64,000 nucleotides of DNA from Paenibacillus sp. CF384 (GCF_900106745.1 NZ_FNNV01000008.1:205835-269834); one strand, 5' to 3'; shown: positions 25,002 to 34,499, counted from the stretch's first letter. The notes: generated from the letters alone by a model not told the origin. Made by a program: numbers and translations.

Positions 25002-26488
25002 AGCTGGACGTGGATTTGCAAGCGATCCAGGAGGTGCGAGATTGTCTGCATGAAGCGAAGGCTGCGCAAAAGCAGTACGAGTCTATGACGCAGCTGCAAG
25101 TAGATGGCATCGTGCAGGCGATGGCCGCTGCAGCCGAGGAGCATGCGGAGCGCCTTGGCAGGCTGGCCGTAGAGGAAACGGGCTTCGGGAATATCCAAGA
25201 TAAGAAGGCGAAGAACCTGTTTGTGGCGCGCAATGTTTACGAGGCTATCCGAGATGTAAAGACAGTCGGCATCATTAGCAAGGATGAGGAGCGGAGAGTA
25301 TGGGAAGTGGCGCAGCCTGTCGGCGTCGTCGCTGCCATCGTCCCGTCGACCAACCCGACTTCTACGGTCATCTTCAAAAGCATGATTGCACTCAAGACAA
25401 GGAACGCCGTCGTCATCTCCCCACACCCAGCTGCGCTTCAATGTTCGCAAGAGGCCACGAAGCTCATGCGTCAAGCGGCGGAGCAGGCAGGCGCTCCACC
25501 TGGATTGATCCATTGCTTGTCGTACCCATCGGTCGAAGCGAGCAAGGAGCTGATGAGGCATAAGCTGACGGACGTCATTCTCGCAACCGGCGGATCGACG
25601 ATGGTGAAAGCTGCTTATCGTTCAGGCAAGCCCGCTTACGGTGTCGGTCCGGGCAATGTTCCTGTCTTTGTGCACCATAGCGCGAATATTGCACATGCGG
25701 CCAGTCGGATTGTGCAAAGCAAGACGTTCGATTACGGCACGATCTGCGCCTCCGAGCAAGCGATTGTAGTCGAGCGCAAGGTGAAGTCTCGGCTAGTCGA
25801 TGAGCTGAAACGACAAGGTGCGTACATGCTAAGCGAGCAAGAGAAGCAGAAGGTAGCGAGTGTCATGATGTCAGCAAACGGCGGTAAAAGCTTGAATCCG
25901 AAGATCGTCGGCAAATCGCCGCAAGTACTGGCAGAGCTGGCCGGTATTTCAATTCCGCAGCATGCAACGTTGCTGATTGCGGAAGAAACCAACGTCGGAC
26001 TGCAGTACCCGTTATCCGTGGAGAAGCTGACGCCGATCTTGGCGCTGTACACCGTCGATGACTGGCAGGAAGGCATCAGCCTCTGCACGCAGCTTCTTGA
26101 GCTTGGCGGACTCGGACATACGCTGGGCATCCACTGCGAGGATGAACGTATCATCGAGGCATTCGGACTTGAACTTCCCGCCTCCCGTATCATCGTAAAC
26201 GCCGGGACGACCTTTGGCGGCATTGGCGCGACGACCGGCATTCAGCCATCGATGACGCTGGGCTGCGGATCGCTCGGGCATAACATAACCTCGGATAATA
26301 TCGGTCCGCAGCATTTGATGAATGTGAAACGGGTAGCCTTCGGCATTCGCGAGATGATCGCCTTGGAACCGGAGTCGAATGATCGATCACTGCTTGCCGA
26401 ACAGATTGCGGGGAGCCTCACCGTCGGGATTTCCAGAGAGGAAGTATTAGCGATCGTGAAGAGCGTGCTGTCCGAGATGAAGCTCTAA
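24998..26488 (+). CDS. eutE: EutE, CoA-acylating acetaldehyde dehydrogenase
   Basis: The lumen enzyme of 496 residues oxidises acetaldehyde with NAD and CoA to acetyl-CoA. The catalytic Cys lies in [14 protein letters not shown], and the nucleotide-fold segment [22 protein letters not shown] is typical of EutE/PduP. The N-terminal helix ([22 protein letters not shown]) fits a targeting peptide for encapsulation. The shell EutL/BMC-H genes precede it and eutM follows. Confidence 0.93.
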   Translation: MKLDVDLQAIQEVRDCLHEAKAAQKQYESMTQLQVDGIVQAMAAAAEEHAERLGRLAVEETGFGNIQDKKAKNLFVARNVYEAIRDVKTVGIISKDEERRVWEVAQPVGVVAAIVPSTNPTSTVIFKSMIALKTRNAVVISPHPAALQCSQEATKLMRQAAEQAGAPPGLIHCLSYPSVEASKELMRHKLTDVILATGGSTMVKAAYRSGKPAYGVGPGNVPVFVHHSANIAHAASRIVQSKTFDYGTICASEQAIVVERKVKSRLVDELKRQGAYMLSEQEKQKVASVMMSANGGKSLNPKIVGKSPQVLAELAGISIPQHATLLIAEETNVGLQYPLSVEKLTPILALYTVDDWQEGISLCTQLLELGGLGHTLGIHCEDERIIEAFGLELPASRIIVNAGTTFGGIGATTGIQPSMTLGCGSLGHNITSDNIGPQHLMNVKRVAFGIREMIALEPESNDRSLLAEQIAGSLTVGISREEVLAIVKSVLSEMKL

Positions 26489-26518
26489 TCAGGTTCAACT
26501 AATAAGGAGGAATAAACA

Positions 26519-26806
26519 ATGGCAGGAGAACTTACGGCACTGGGTATGATCGAGACGAAAGGGCTGATTGGCTCCATAGAAGCAGCGGATGCGATGGTGA
26601 AGGCGGCAAACGTGAGATTGGTGGGTAAAGTCCATGTCGGAGGAGGACTGGTTACGGTTCTGGTCAGAGGCGATGTCGGTGCGGTAAAAGCCGCAACCGA
26701 CGCAGGCGCGGCCGCCGCCGAGAAAGTCGGAGAGCTCGTATCGGTTCACGTTATTCCGCGCCCGCATTCCGACATCGAGTTTATTCTGCCAAAGCTTGAA
26801 GGCTGA
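26519..26806 (+). CDS. eutM: EutM, major BMC-H hexameric shell protein
   Basis: The 95-residue protein is a complete BMC-H domain: [28 protein letters not shown] at the N-terminus, then [25 protein letters not shown] and [12 protein letters not shown] at the end. Length and sequence are those of EutM/PduA/CsoS1 tiles with a central pore. It has the best ribosome binding site of the operon (AAGGAGGAAT before ATG 26519), in keeping with a highly expressed shell component. Confidence 0.94.
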   Translation: MAGELTALGMIETKGLIGSIEAADAMVKAANVRLVGKVHVGGGLVTVLVRGDVGAVKAATDAGAAAAEKVGELVSVHVIPRPHSDIEFILPKLEG

Positions 26807-26817
26807 CCTCGCTCCCC

Positions 26818-27585
26818 ATGAGACTCATTACCGAAGCTTCGCTGCGCGCGGGACTGGCCAGGGGACTCCCGAACCCCTATCCGATTGAATCCGGTGATAA
26901 ATTGACGCCGGCCGCTGCTGATTTCTTGAAGGCACGCGGGATTCCGCTGCTTAAACAACCGGATGCCGTTAAAGCGGCAGCTAATTTGCCCGAGGGGACA
27001 ACGGTAGAGCGAGTGATCCCTGTTGGCGTGTCGGGCCGCCATATGCATGTCTCCCAGCAGCATCTCGAAGTCCTGTTTGGCACTGGCTATAAGCTGCAGG
27101 TGCTCAGAGAGCTGTCCCAGCCCAAGCAGTTCGCAGCAAGGGAAACGGTCACAATCGCCGGTCCTAAAGGCGCCATTACGAATGTTCGTATACTAGGTCC
27201 GCTTCGTGCTGCTACGCAGGTGGAGATTTCTCGAACGGATGGTCATTCGTTAGGCCTTCGGCCGCCTGTTCGATTATCCGGCGATATATCCGGTACATCC
27301 GGTGTAACGATTATCGGTCCATCCGGTGTTGTCGTCCTTCAGGAGGGCCTAATCATCGCGAAGAGGCATGTACATATGTCAAAAGCAGAAGCGGCGGATT
27401 ATCAGGTTGTCCAAGGAGATCAGTTAACGCTGCAAACGGACTCGGAACGCCCGGTTATTTTTCCGGATGTCGTGGTACGCGTGGATGAACGCTTCGCGCT
27501 TGAGCTGCACATCGACCGGGATGAGGCGAATGCTGCCGGGCTGGAAACGGGAGATCGGGTAAGAGTGATCGGTACGAGGAGGTGA
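26818..27585 (+). CDS. eutD: PduL/EutD-type phosphotransacylase with an EutT-like N-terminal segment
   Basis: This enzyme of 255 residues should convert acetyl-CoA and phosphate to acetyl phosphate and CoA, recycling CoA in the compartment. Two PduL beta-barrel halves contain the zinc-binding histidines: VGVSGRHMHVSQ and IAKRHVHMSKAEA, followed by EXHID-like ELHIDRDEANAAG. Before the PduL domain, residues 1-60 read LITEASLRAGLARGL...KLTPAAADFLKARGIPL, closely resembling the N-terminus of EutT corrinoid adenosyltransferases; no separate eutT is present. ATG 26818 has no clear ribosome binding site, so coupling to eutM is likely. Confidence 0.85.
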   Translation: MRLITEASLRAGLARGLPNPYPIESGDKLTPAAADFLKARGIPLLKQPDAVKAAANLPEGTTVERVIPVGVSGRHMHVSQQHLEVLFGTGYKLQVLRELSQPKQFAARETVTIAGPKGAITNVRILGPLRAATQVEISRTDGHSLGLRPPVRLSGDISGTSGVTIIGPSGVVVLQEGLIIAKRHVHMSKAEAADYQVVQGDQLTLQTDSERPVIFPDVVVRVDERFALELHIDRDEANAAGLETGDRVRVIGTRR

Positions 27586-27590
27586 GTCAG

Positions 27591-28463
27591 ATGGAGATGA
27601 AACAGCTGGTGGAATCGATCATCCGCGAGCTTGTCGGCACGATGCAGGCGCAAGCGGCCGAGCCGCCTCCTAAAGTGTTGTATATCTTCTGCGATAGTAC
27701 GGCTCATGAAGCGTATCGAGATCATTTTATCCTACTGCAAAAGAACGGAATTCAATATGATCGGCTGTTTCTCGACGGAGTAACATCGGGATGGCTTGGC
27801 ATGCATAAAGTAGAGTCAAGCGGGCTTGGCAGAACGATTGCCGTCGATGAGTCTGCACCGGCTCCTATTGAAATTCCGATGGGCTATGACGGCATCGTTA
27901 TTCCGGAGATTGACGTAGGGGATGCCGGACGCGTTGCGCTTGGGATGAAGGGGACGGTGCGGTCGGAGATTATTTTCGCGGCGCTCGTGATGGGGAAGTT
28001 CGTGGTCGTGGGCGACGACAGTTCCGGACTTTCGCGCTCTGATCGGCGTACGCTCAAGGAGCTGACATTGCCGATGCCTTATCAGAAGCTGTTCAGCTAC
28101 TACAAGAGCGAGATGCACATGTACGGCGTAGACTTTGCTCCGGCACAAGAATTGGCGGAGTGGGTTGTAAAGCGGGTAGGTGGGCCTGCTGCTCGGATAA
28201 TGGGAAACGACGAGGAATCCACAGCTGAAGCCGCTGCAATAGATAGCCGAGAGGACGCAACAGCCACCACCGCCGCCGCCGAGTTATCGGAGCATCAAGC
28301 GCGTTTCGAAGGGAAATTCCTTTCCGCCGATTGGGTCAATCGGTTGGCCGTAAACAAGCGCATCACGGTCATTCTCGTGAAGCGAGGGACGATTCTATCG
28401 CCGCTTGCCAGAGATGTGTTGAGAGAGAAAGGCATCGTTGTCCAAATTCGGGATGAAGGGTGA
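27591..28463 (+). CDS. conserved Firmicute eut-operon protein, possible flavoprotein-like fold
   Basis: The 290-residue protein sits between the phosphotransacylase and eutN, the position of a conserved uncharacterised gene in Listeria and Enterococcus eut loci. An amphipathic N-terminal helix (MKQLVESIIRELVGTMQ) followed by a Pro-rich linker resembles a cargo encapsulation peptide. The central region (PKVLYIFCDSTAHEAYRDHF...MGYDGIVIPEIDVGDAGRVALG) has the alternating alpha/beta pattern of flavoprotein-like folds. An Ala/Glu-rich linker (about 203-230) leads to a C-terminal segment (SADWVNRLAVNK...ILSPLARDVLREKGI) resembling EutT/EutD N-termini. Start ATG 27591 after AGGAGG. No reaction can be assigned. 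Confidence 0.75.
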   Translation: MEMKQLVESIIRELVGTMQAQAAEPPPKVLYIFCDSTAHEAYRDHFILLQKNGIQYDRLFLDGVTSGWLGMHKVESSGLGRTIAVDESAPAPIEIPMGYDGIVIPEIDVGDAGRVALGMKGTVRSEIIFAALVMGKFVVVGDDSSGLSRSDRRTLKELTLPMPYQKLFSYYKSEMHMYGVDFAPAQELAEWVVKRVGGPAARIMGNDEESTAEAAAIDSREDATATTAAAELSEHQARFEGKFLSADWVNRLAVNKRITVILVKRGTILSPLARDVLREKGIVVQIRDEG

Positions 28464-28470
28464 GCGGCCA

Positions 28471-28764
28471 ATGTTCTACGGGAAGGTGATCGGAAGCGTC
28501 TGGGCGACCCAGAAGGAGGAAGGGATGGACAATCTGAAGCTGATGGTCGTTCAGCCTGTAGATTTCATCGGCAAGTCGCAAGGCATGGCGGTTATTGCCG
28601 TTGATCGGATCGGGGCAGGGGTAGGCGAGCATGTGATTATTTCTCGCGGGAGCCCGGCAAGAGCGCTGTTCGGGGGCAGGAACGTCCCGATCGACGCGAT
28701 GGTTGTCGGCATTGTCGACAGCTTCGACGTGGCAGCGCCGCAAGATGGAGCGGAGGATGAATGA
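28471..28764 (+). CDS. eutN: EutN, pentameric vertex protein
   Basis: The 97-residue protein is an EutN/CcmL-family (BMC-P) protein that caps shell vertices as pentamers: MFYGKVIGSVWATQK at the start, then KLMVVQPVDF, AVDRIGAGVGEHVIISRGSPAR and VDAMVVGIVD-like IDAMVVGIVDS at the end. The reading frame extends upstream to 28438 but overlaps the preceding gene; ATG 28471 gives the family's standard N-terminus. The stop overlaps the eutS start. Confidence 0.92.
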   Translation: MFYGKVIGSVWATQKEEGMDNLKLMVVQPVDFIGKSQGMAVIAVDRIGAGVGEHVIISRGSPARALFGGRNVPIDAMVVGIVDSFDVAAPQDGAEDE

Positions 28765-29105
28765 TGGAGCCACAGAAGCAGCGCGTCATCCAGGAATATG
28801 TGCCGGGCAAGCAGTTGACACTCGCGCATGTCATCGCGAACCCCGATCCGATGCTGTACACGAAGCTTGGCATCGAAGAAGCGAGCGCCATCGGCATCCT
28901 GACGCTGACGCCAACGGAAACAGCTATTATCGCCGCAGATATCGCGACAAAAGCGGCGCATGTAAGTATCGGCTACTTGGACCGATTTACCGGGTCGCTC
29001 GTCATCGTTGGAGAAGTATCGGCTGTCAGTATGGCGATTGAGGCCGTGAACATTTTTCTGGCTGAGAAGCTTCAATTTACCATTGCGCCTTTGACGCGAT
29101 CATGA
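28764..29105 (+). CDS. eutS: EutS, circularly permuted BMC shell protein
   Basis: The 113-residue protein matches EutS closely: RVIQEYVPGKQLTLAHVIANP, then ASAIGILTLTPTETAIIAADIATKAA, IGYLDRFTGSLVIVGEVSAV and an LTRS-type C-terminus. EutS hexamers are bent and may introduce curvature in the shell. ATG 28764 is best spaced from GCGGAGG; ATG 28761 is directly adjacent. Confidence 0.94.
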   Translation: MEPQKQRVIQEYVPGKQLTLAHVIANPDPMLYTKLGIEEASAIGILTLTPTETAIIAADIATKAAHVSIGYLDRFTGSLVIVGEVSAVSMAIEAVNIFLAEKLQFTIAPLTRS

Positions 29106-29563
29106 TGATGGCAGCCGCGAAGAAGATTATGATTATCGGCGCCATCGGATCGGGCAAATCCACGTTGATTAAAAGGCTGTTCGGCGAGCAGGACCCCGCA
29201 CGGAAGACGCAGTCACTTGTCTATCGTGATTGGCTGATCGATACGCCCGGCGAGTACAGCGAGAACCCGCTCTACTATCGCGCATTAATGGCTACATCGT
29301 ATGAAGCGTGTGCGCTCGTGCTGGTCCAAGATGCGACGCGAGTGAGGAACTATTTTCCTCCCGGATTCTCAAGCGGATTCCCAGTCCCGGCTATCGGTGT
29401 CATCACGAAGATGGATGCTGAGGGCGCGGATGGTGACAGGGCAGCCAAGCTGCTGCGGCAATCTCTCTCGCTAGGAAGTGAAATCTTCTCTACTTCATCT
29501 CTGCAGCTTCAAGGAATCGAGGAGCTTCGCGAGAAGCTTCGTTCAATTGCGTTAAAGGAGTGA
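29102..29563 (+). CDS. eutP: EutP, P-loop acetate kinase/GTPase-like protein
   Basis: The 153-residue protein has Walker A IGAIGSGKST (about 11-20), DTPGEY (G3 motif) and TKMDAEG (G4-like). EutP proteins were first annotated as small GTPases; the Salmonella protein has been described as an acetate kinase, so either role is possible. It would act next to EutD, turning acetyl phosphate to acetate and ATP. Three consecutive ATGs start the gene at 29102, overlapping the eutS stop. Confidence 0.9.
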   Translation: MMMAAAKKIMIIGAIGSGKSTLIKRLFGEQDPARKTQSLVYRDWLIDTPGEYSENPLYYRALMATSYEACALVLVQDATRVRNYFPPGFSSGFPVPAIGVITKMDAEGADGDRAAKLLRQSLSLGSEIFSTSSLQLQGIEELREKLRSIALKE

Positions 29564-29569
29564 CGAGCG

Positions 29570-31033
29570 GTGAGGGGCATGGTTAGAGAATTGTGCGGCT
29601 GTCATACAACGATGCCAATCGATGACATGGAAATCATTGAGGATTTGGCACGTCATCTGCAGTGGATTGCCGATGCGTCCCAATCCGATGCTTTTATAGA
29701 TTGCCCGCTGGCCGATGAGCGCACGGCGCTCGTTGTCGCGCAGGCCCATCCTACGACTGCGGCTTCGCTGTACAAGACTTCCGTTGTCGGCCAATTTGCC
29801 CATTTTCATAATGAGCCTGCCGTGATGTTCTGTCTCTTGTCCGGCAAACCGATGTTAGGCTCGCGCGGCACCTCGCAGGAGGGAATCGCCATGCAGCAGA
29901 ACGTGGTGCCGATCCGATCCAAACGAGGCAGCGTGATTGGCGCGCTCATTCTGGAATCGGATATCTCCAAACATATCGAGCAGGAGCGGAATGTCGAGCG
30001 ATTGTTGGAGACGAATGAGCAGCTGGGCGAAACGCTGCTTTCGCTTGCCATGTCCGACGGCGGGATGCAGTCCTTGATGCAAGAGGGCATCGTGCTGTTC
30101 GATGATCGGCACAAGGTGACTTATACGAACGCACAGGCACTCCATCTGCTTCAGTTGGCCGGCTATACCGGCTCGATAGAGGGTAGTCCGATTGGTGAGA
30201 TGTTTGACGGCCAGTTGAGCCGCATCGCGACGCAGGATCATACGGGCGTCTTTCGCAGTGAATTCCAAACGAGGCATATGACGCTGGAGCTGAAAGCCTT
30301 ATCGCTGCAGCGGAATCATCGCATCGTAGGCGGGTTTATTTTGGTTCGGGATTTGACGGAGCTGAAGGCCAAGGAGAAGCAGCTTCTCGTCAAGTCGGCC
30401 GTCATTAAAGAAATTCATCACCGGGTCAAAAATAATCTGCAAACGGTAGCGGGGCTTCTACGGCTGCAGATGCGCAGAACAAAACATGAGGAAGTCCGGA
30501 ATGTCTATCTCGATAGCATCAATCGGATCAACAGCATTGCCGTCATCCACGAGATGCTGGCTTTCGAAGGGCTGGAGACGATCCCATTCCATGACGTTGC
30601 AGCTCGAATCGTGAAAACCATCATCTCCTCTTCCGTCAAACCGGATCAGCAGATAACAACTCGGATAGGCGGAGATGAGCTTATTTTATCGGCAGAGCAG
30701 GCTATGACACTTGGACTTGTACTAAACGAGCTCGTGCAAAATTGCGTCAATCATGCTTTCGTAGAGCGAAGCACAGGTGAAATCGAAGTTTCGCTGGAGC
30801 TCCTTGGTGACGATGGACGAGTTCGGGTTTCGGATACAGGGGTAGGTATGCGAGGAGGTGGGGCTCATTCTGGCGAGAGAAAGGGTCACATCGGTCTCCA
30901 AATCTCCGAAACGCTGGTGCTTGAAAATCTTGGCGGCACGCTTGAGCTGTCTTCCGGTTCGCTTGGCACACAGGTTGACATCACATTCCCGCTTAGGAGG
31001 ATGAACGGTGAGCAGAACGATTGTCATTATTGA
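29570..31033 (+). CDS. eutW: EutW, cytosolic sensor histidine kinase for ethanolamine
   Basis: The 487-residue protein has no membrane helix. Order: H_kinase_N/GAF-like sensory domain (about 1-140, starting CGCHTTMPIDDMEIIEDLARHLQWIADAS), coiled linker, PAS domain (about 165-270), HisKA_2 with phospho-acceptor in IKEIHHRVKNNLQTVAGLL, and HATPase_c (LVLNELVQNCVNHAF; VSDTGVGM). EutW autophosphorylates on ethanolamine and activates EutV in Enterococcus and Listeria. GTG 29570 has AAAGGAG nine bases upstream. Ends inside eutV (26-base overlap). Confidence 0.92.
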   Translation: MRGMVRELCGCHTTMPIDDMEIIEDLARHLQWIADASQSDAFIDCPLADERTALVVAQAHPTTAASLYKTSVVGQFAHFHNEPAVMFCLLSGKPMLGSRGTSQEGIAMQQNVVPIRSKRGSVIGALILESDISKHIEQERNVERLLETNEQLGETLLSLAMSDGGMQSLMQEGIVLFDDRHKVTYTNAQALHLLQLAGYTGSIEGSPIGEMFDGQLSRIATQDHTGVFRSEFQTRHMTLELKALSLQRNHRIVGGFILVRDLTELKAKEKQLLVKSAVIKEIHHRVKNNLQTVAGLLRLQMRRTKHEEVRNVYLDSINRINSIAVIHEMLAFEGLETIPFHDVAARIVKTIISSSVKPDQQITTRIGGDELILSAEQAMTLGLVLNELVQNCVNHAFVERSTGEIEVSLELLGDDGRVRVSDTGVGMRGGGAHSGERKGHIGLQISETLVLENLGGTLELSSGSLGTQVDITFPLRRMNGEQNDCHY

Positions 31034-31583
31034 CGATGATCCGATCATTCGGTTGGATATTCGCGAAATGCTCGAGGAAGAGCACTATACCGTTGTAGGT
31101 GAAGGGAAGAACGGGCAAGAAGCGATTGAGCTTGCGGCAAAGCTAAAACCTGATCTAGTCATCATGGATGTGAAGATGCCCGTCATGAACGGAATCAAAG
31201 CAGCGATGATCATTCGCGGGATGCAGCATTCTTCTGTGCTGCTGCTTACGGCGTACAGCCAGAAGGAGTTGGTGCAGCAGGCACGCGACGCCGGCGTGGT
31301 CGCTTATCTGGTCAAGCCGGTATCGGAGGCAGATCTAATTCCGGCTGTGGAAATCGCGCTAAGTCAGAAGGCAGCGTTAGATGGATTAAAGCAAGATATA
31401 AGGCAGCTTCAACAAACGCTGGAGGAGCGCAAGCTTATTGAGCGGGCGAAAGGGATCGTCATGAAGCGGCATGGACTGGATGAGCCTGCCGCTTATCAGC
31501 ACATCCAAGCCCACAGCATGACCGAGCGAGTTCCGTTGTCTGAGCTGGCTGTACGTATCATTGAACGCGACGGATATGCGTGA
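31008..31583 (+). CDS. eutV: EutV, response regulator with ANTAR RNA-binding domain
   Basis: The 191-residue protein has a receiver domain (about 1-120: IIDDDPIIRLD, phospho-acceptor in LVIMDVKMPVMNG, Lys in YLVKPVSEADL) and a C-terminal ANTAR domain (about 130-188: LEERKLIERAKGIVMKRHGLDEPAAYQHIQ, followed by PLSELAVRIIE). Phosphorylated EutV dimerises and binds dual hairpins in mRNA leaders to prevent termination. Its likely target is the hairpin/terminator at 23873-23933 in front of this operon. GTG start with AGGAGG upstream. Confidence 0.93.
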   Translation: MSRTIVIIDDDPIIRLDIREMLEEEHYTVVGEGKNGQEAIELAAKLKPDLVIMDVKMPVMNGIKAAMIIRGMQHSSVLLLTAYSQKELVQQARDAGVVAYLVKPVSEADLIPAVEIALSQKAALDGLKQDIRQLQQTLEERKLIERAKGIVMKRHGLDEPAAYQHIQAHSMTERVPLSELAVRIIERDGYA

Positions 31584-31589
31584 GCCGCT

Positions 31590-33110
31590 ATGGAGGAGCA
31601 GTGGATTACGAGTGTCGGGATCGATATCGGAACGAGCACGACCAAAATGATCGTAAGCAGGCTGCGACTGAAGCGCACCTCTAGTGCGGTTTCGATCCCC
31701 CGCTATGAAATTGTGGAGCGGCAGCTGGTGTATGCAAGTCCGATGTATACCACGCCGCTGATTGGAAGGGATGAGCTCCATGCGGACGGCGTATGGGAAA
31801 TCATTATGGCGGAGTATCAGCGTGCTGGCATACGGCCAGCCGAACTGAAGACAGGCGCTGTCATCATTACAGGCGAGACTGCGAATAAGCGTAATGCTCG
31901 CGAGATTGTTCAGCGGCTTGCGGAGCGTTCCGGTGATTTCGTTGTAGCTGCGGCCGGTGCGGATTTAGAAGGGCTGCTTGCGGGACGGGGAGCAGGAGCG
32001 GATATGCGATCCATGCATGTTAAAGGAGCGGTGGCCAACCTGGATATTGGCGGAGGCACTGCTAATGTTGTGATATTTCGGCGGGGACAGCCCATTAAGA
32101 CGGTAACGTTTCATGTCGGTGGCAGACTGATAGAGTTAGATACGATGGGGAGGGTTACGGCGGTATCCCCCTCTATACGGCCGTGGCTCACATCGAGAGG
32201 GTATTGGATCGACCAGGGACAATTGATCAGCTTCGAAGCCTTGGCGGGGATTTGCCAAGATATGAGCCGCTGCATGCTGGACTATGTGGCAGGTGGTGAC
32301 TTGCCGCGTGAGGAATATGATCCAGCGTTGCGGGAGCTCCTTGTCGACGTTGGCGGTAAGGGGGCGGGTGGGAATGGGCAGCCGTTGATCGAAGAGTGGA
32401 TGGTATCGGGCGGTATTGGGCTGTTGATGGAGCTTCCGAAGCCGACAACGATGGCAGAGGTTGCCGCGTACGGCGACATCGGGCCCTTGCTCGCGCATGA
32501 GATTAAGGACGCAATGGCTCTTCATTATGATATCGCGATGGGGAAGCCGAATCAGACCGTACGAGCTACCGTTATCGGTGCAGGGATGCAAAGTACAGAG
32601 ATAAGCGGAGCGACCATTTATCTCGATGCTTTGTCGACCCTGCCGATTCGGAATTTACCGGTATATCGGCTCGATGAGTTGACGGATGTTATCTTCGCGA
32701 ATCAGGACGCGCTTACAGATAGGGTAACGGGTTCGATGCGAGTATGTGCTGGACTCTATGACAAGGAAGCTTCGATTCCTTTTGCGCTTGCTGTGCGGGG
32801 AATGAAAGGCATTTCCTACTCCTCGGTGCAACGATTGGCTGCGGCGATTTGCCGGGGCTATTTGGACTATTTTGCTCAAGCTGAGGTGCTGGTCGTTGTA
32901 TGTGAGCATGATATGGCGCAGGCGCTTGGGCAATCGCTCCGAAAGCTGCTGGAGAAGCGGCTATCTATTATTTGCATCGATCAAATTACGGTGATGCATG
33001 GCGATTATATCGATTTGGGGGAACCTCTGCCCGGCATGCTGCTTCCTGTTATGATCAAGACGCTTGTTTTCCAGCCAGCGCCTGAGCTTGACGGTTCCGA
33101 GGGGGGATAG
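31590..33110 (+). CDS. eutA: EutA, reactivating factor for ethanolamine ammonia-lyase
   Basis: The 506-residue protein belongs to the actin/Hsp70-like ATPases that exchange damaged B12 cofactor from EutBC. Signatures: SVGIDIGTSTTKMIVSRL (phosphate 1), VANLDIGGGTANVVIFRRG (phosphate 2) and ATVIGAGMQSTEISGATIY (adenosine motif region). It is directly upstream of eutB, as in most loci. ATG 31590 lacks a strong site and is 7 bases after the eutV stop, so coupling is likely. Confidence 0.93.
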   Translation: MEEQWITSVGIDIGTSTTKMIVSRLRLKRTSSAVSIPRYEIVERQLVYASPMYTTPLIGRDELHADGVWEIIMAEYQRAGIRPAELKTGAVIITGETANKRNAREIVQRLAERSGDFVVAAAGADLEGLLAGRGAGADMRSMHVKGAVANLDIGGGTANVVIFRRGQPIKTVTFHVGGRLIELDTMGRVTAVSPSIRPWLTSRGYWIDQGQLISFEALAGICQDMSRCMLDYVAGGDLPREEYDPALRELLVDVGGKGAGGNGQPLIEEWMVSGGIGLLMELPKPTTMAEVAAYGDIGPLLAHEIKDAMALHYDIAMGKPNQTVRATVIGAGMQSTEISGATIYLDALSTLPIRNLPVYRLDELTDVIFANQDALTDRVTGSMRVCAGLYDKEASIPFALAVRGMKGISYSSVQRLAAAICRGYLDYFAQAEVLVVVCEHDMAQALGQSLRKLLEKRLSIICIDQITVMHGDYIDLGEPLPGMLLPVMIKTLVFQPAPELDGSEGG

Positions 33111-33114
33111 AAGG

Positions 33115-34479
33115 ATGAAGCTGAAGACGAACCTGTTCGGGAGGACCTTCCATTTCCATGATTTGAAGTCCGTTATGGCGAAGGCCAATGAGGAGAAGTC
33201 TGGGGATCAGCTGGCCGGAATCGCTGCAGAGGATACCAAAGAAAGAATGGCCGCGAAGCTGGTGCTCTCCGAGCTGACACTGGGCGATCTTCGCGATCAT
33301 CCGCTCATTGCTCCCGAGGAGGACGAGGTTTCTCGGGTTATCGAAGAAGCGGTTAACGAGCGGATCTTCGCTGAGGTCCGCAATTGGAGCATCGGCGAGC
33401 TGAGGGAATATGTGCTGCGGCAGGATACGGGCCAAGAACAGCTGCGCCGACTGAGCCGCGGCTTAACAAGCGAGATGATTGCAGCCGTTACGAAGGTGAT
33501 GAGCAATCTGGATCTGATCCAAGCCGCATCGAAGGCGGAGATCATCACGAGCTGCAACAGTACGATGGGCCAGCGAGGCGTTCTTGCAGGGCGTGCGCAG
33601 CCGAATCACCCTTCGGACAGTATTCAAGGGGTCAGAGCATCCTTATTCGAAGCGCTAAGCTACGGCATTGGGGATGCGGTCATAGGAGTCAATCCGGTTA
33701 TCGATACGGCTGACAGCGTGAAGAGCCTGCTCGAAGCGACGAAGGAAGTAATGTCCAAGTGGAATATTCCGACGCAGAACTGTGTCCTGGCCCATGTGAA
33801 GACGCAAATGCGTGCGATTCGCAGCGGTGCGCCAGCGGATCTGATGTTTCAGAGTTTAGCCGGCACGGAGAAAGGGAACAGCTCGTTCGGCATTGATGTG
33901 GCGTTGCTCGATGAGGCACATGAGCTGATTCATAAGCAGGGGACGGGAGCGGGACCGAACCTGTGGTATTTTGAAACCGGGCAAGGGTCGGAGCTTTCCA
34001 GTGAAGCTCATCACGGTGTGGATCAGGTGACGCTCGAAGCCAGATGTTACGGGCTCGCAAGAAGATATCAGCCCTTCATGATGAATACGGTCGTCGGATT
34101 TATCGGCCCGGAATACCTCTACGACAGCAGGCAGGTCATTCGCGCTGGGCTTGAGGATCATTTTATGGGGAAGCTGCATGGACTGCCGATGGGGGTCGAT
34201 GTGTGTTACACGAACCATATGAAGGCGGATCAGAACGACATGGATAATTTGGCCGTACTGCTTACCGCAGCCGGCGTGAACTTCATCATTGGCGTAGCAA
34301 TGGCTGACGATTGCATGCTTAACTATCAATCTACGAGTTACCACGATATTGCTACGCTTCGGGAAACGCTTGGGCGAAGGCCCGCACCGGAGTTCGAGAA
34401 GTGGCTCGTCCGCATGGGACTGATGGAGAACGGCAGGCTGACGCCGCTGGCTGGCGACCCGAGCCTCTTCATGATATGA
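33115..34479 (+). CDS. eutB: EutB, ethanolamine ammonia-lyase large subunit
   Basis: EutB, with EutC and adenosylcobalamin, converts ethanolamine to acetaldehyde and ammonia. The 454-residue length equals that of other EutB proteins. Recognisable parts include MKLKTNLFGRTFHFHDLKSVMAKANEEKSGD, then SCNSTMGQRGVLAGRAQPNHPSDS and CVLAHVKTQMRAI, which line the TIM-barrel active site and substrate pocket. ATG 33115 follows GGGGGATAGAAGG; a longer frame from 33064 would overlap eutA. The stop is 20 bases before eutC. Confidence 0.95.
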   Translation: MKLKTNLFGRTFHFHDLKSVMAKANEEKSGDQLAGIAAEDTKERMAAKLVLSELTLGDLRDHPLIAPEEDEVSRVIEEAVNERIFAEVRNWSIGELREYVLRQDTGQEQLRRLSRGLTSEMIAAVTKVMSNLDLIQAASKAEIITSCNSTMGQRGVLAGRAQPNHPSDSIQGVRASLFEALSYGIGDAVIGVNPVIDTADSVKSLLEATKEVMSKWNIPTQNCVLAHVKTQMRAIRSGAPADLMFQSLAGTEKGNSSFGIDVALLDEAHELIHKQGTGAGPNLWYFETGQGSELSSEAHHGVDQVTLEARCYGLARRYQPFMMNTVVGFIGPEYLYDSRQVIRAGLEDHFMGKLHGLPMGVDVCYTNHMKADQNDMDNLAVLLTAAGVNFIIGVAMADDCMLNYQSTSYHDIATLRETLGRRPAPEFEKWLVRMGLMENGRLTPLAGDPSLFMI

Positions 34480-34499
34480 GCGCAAAGGAGGAAGCGGGC

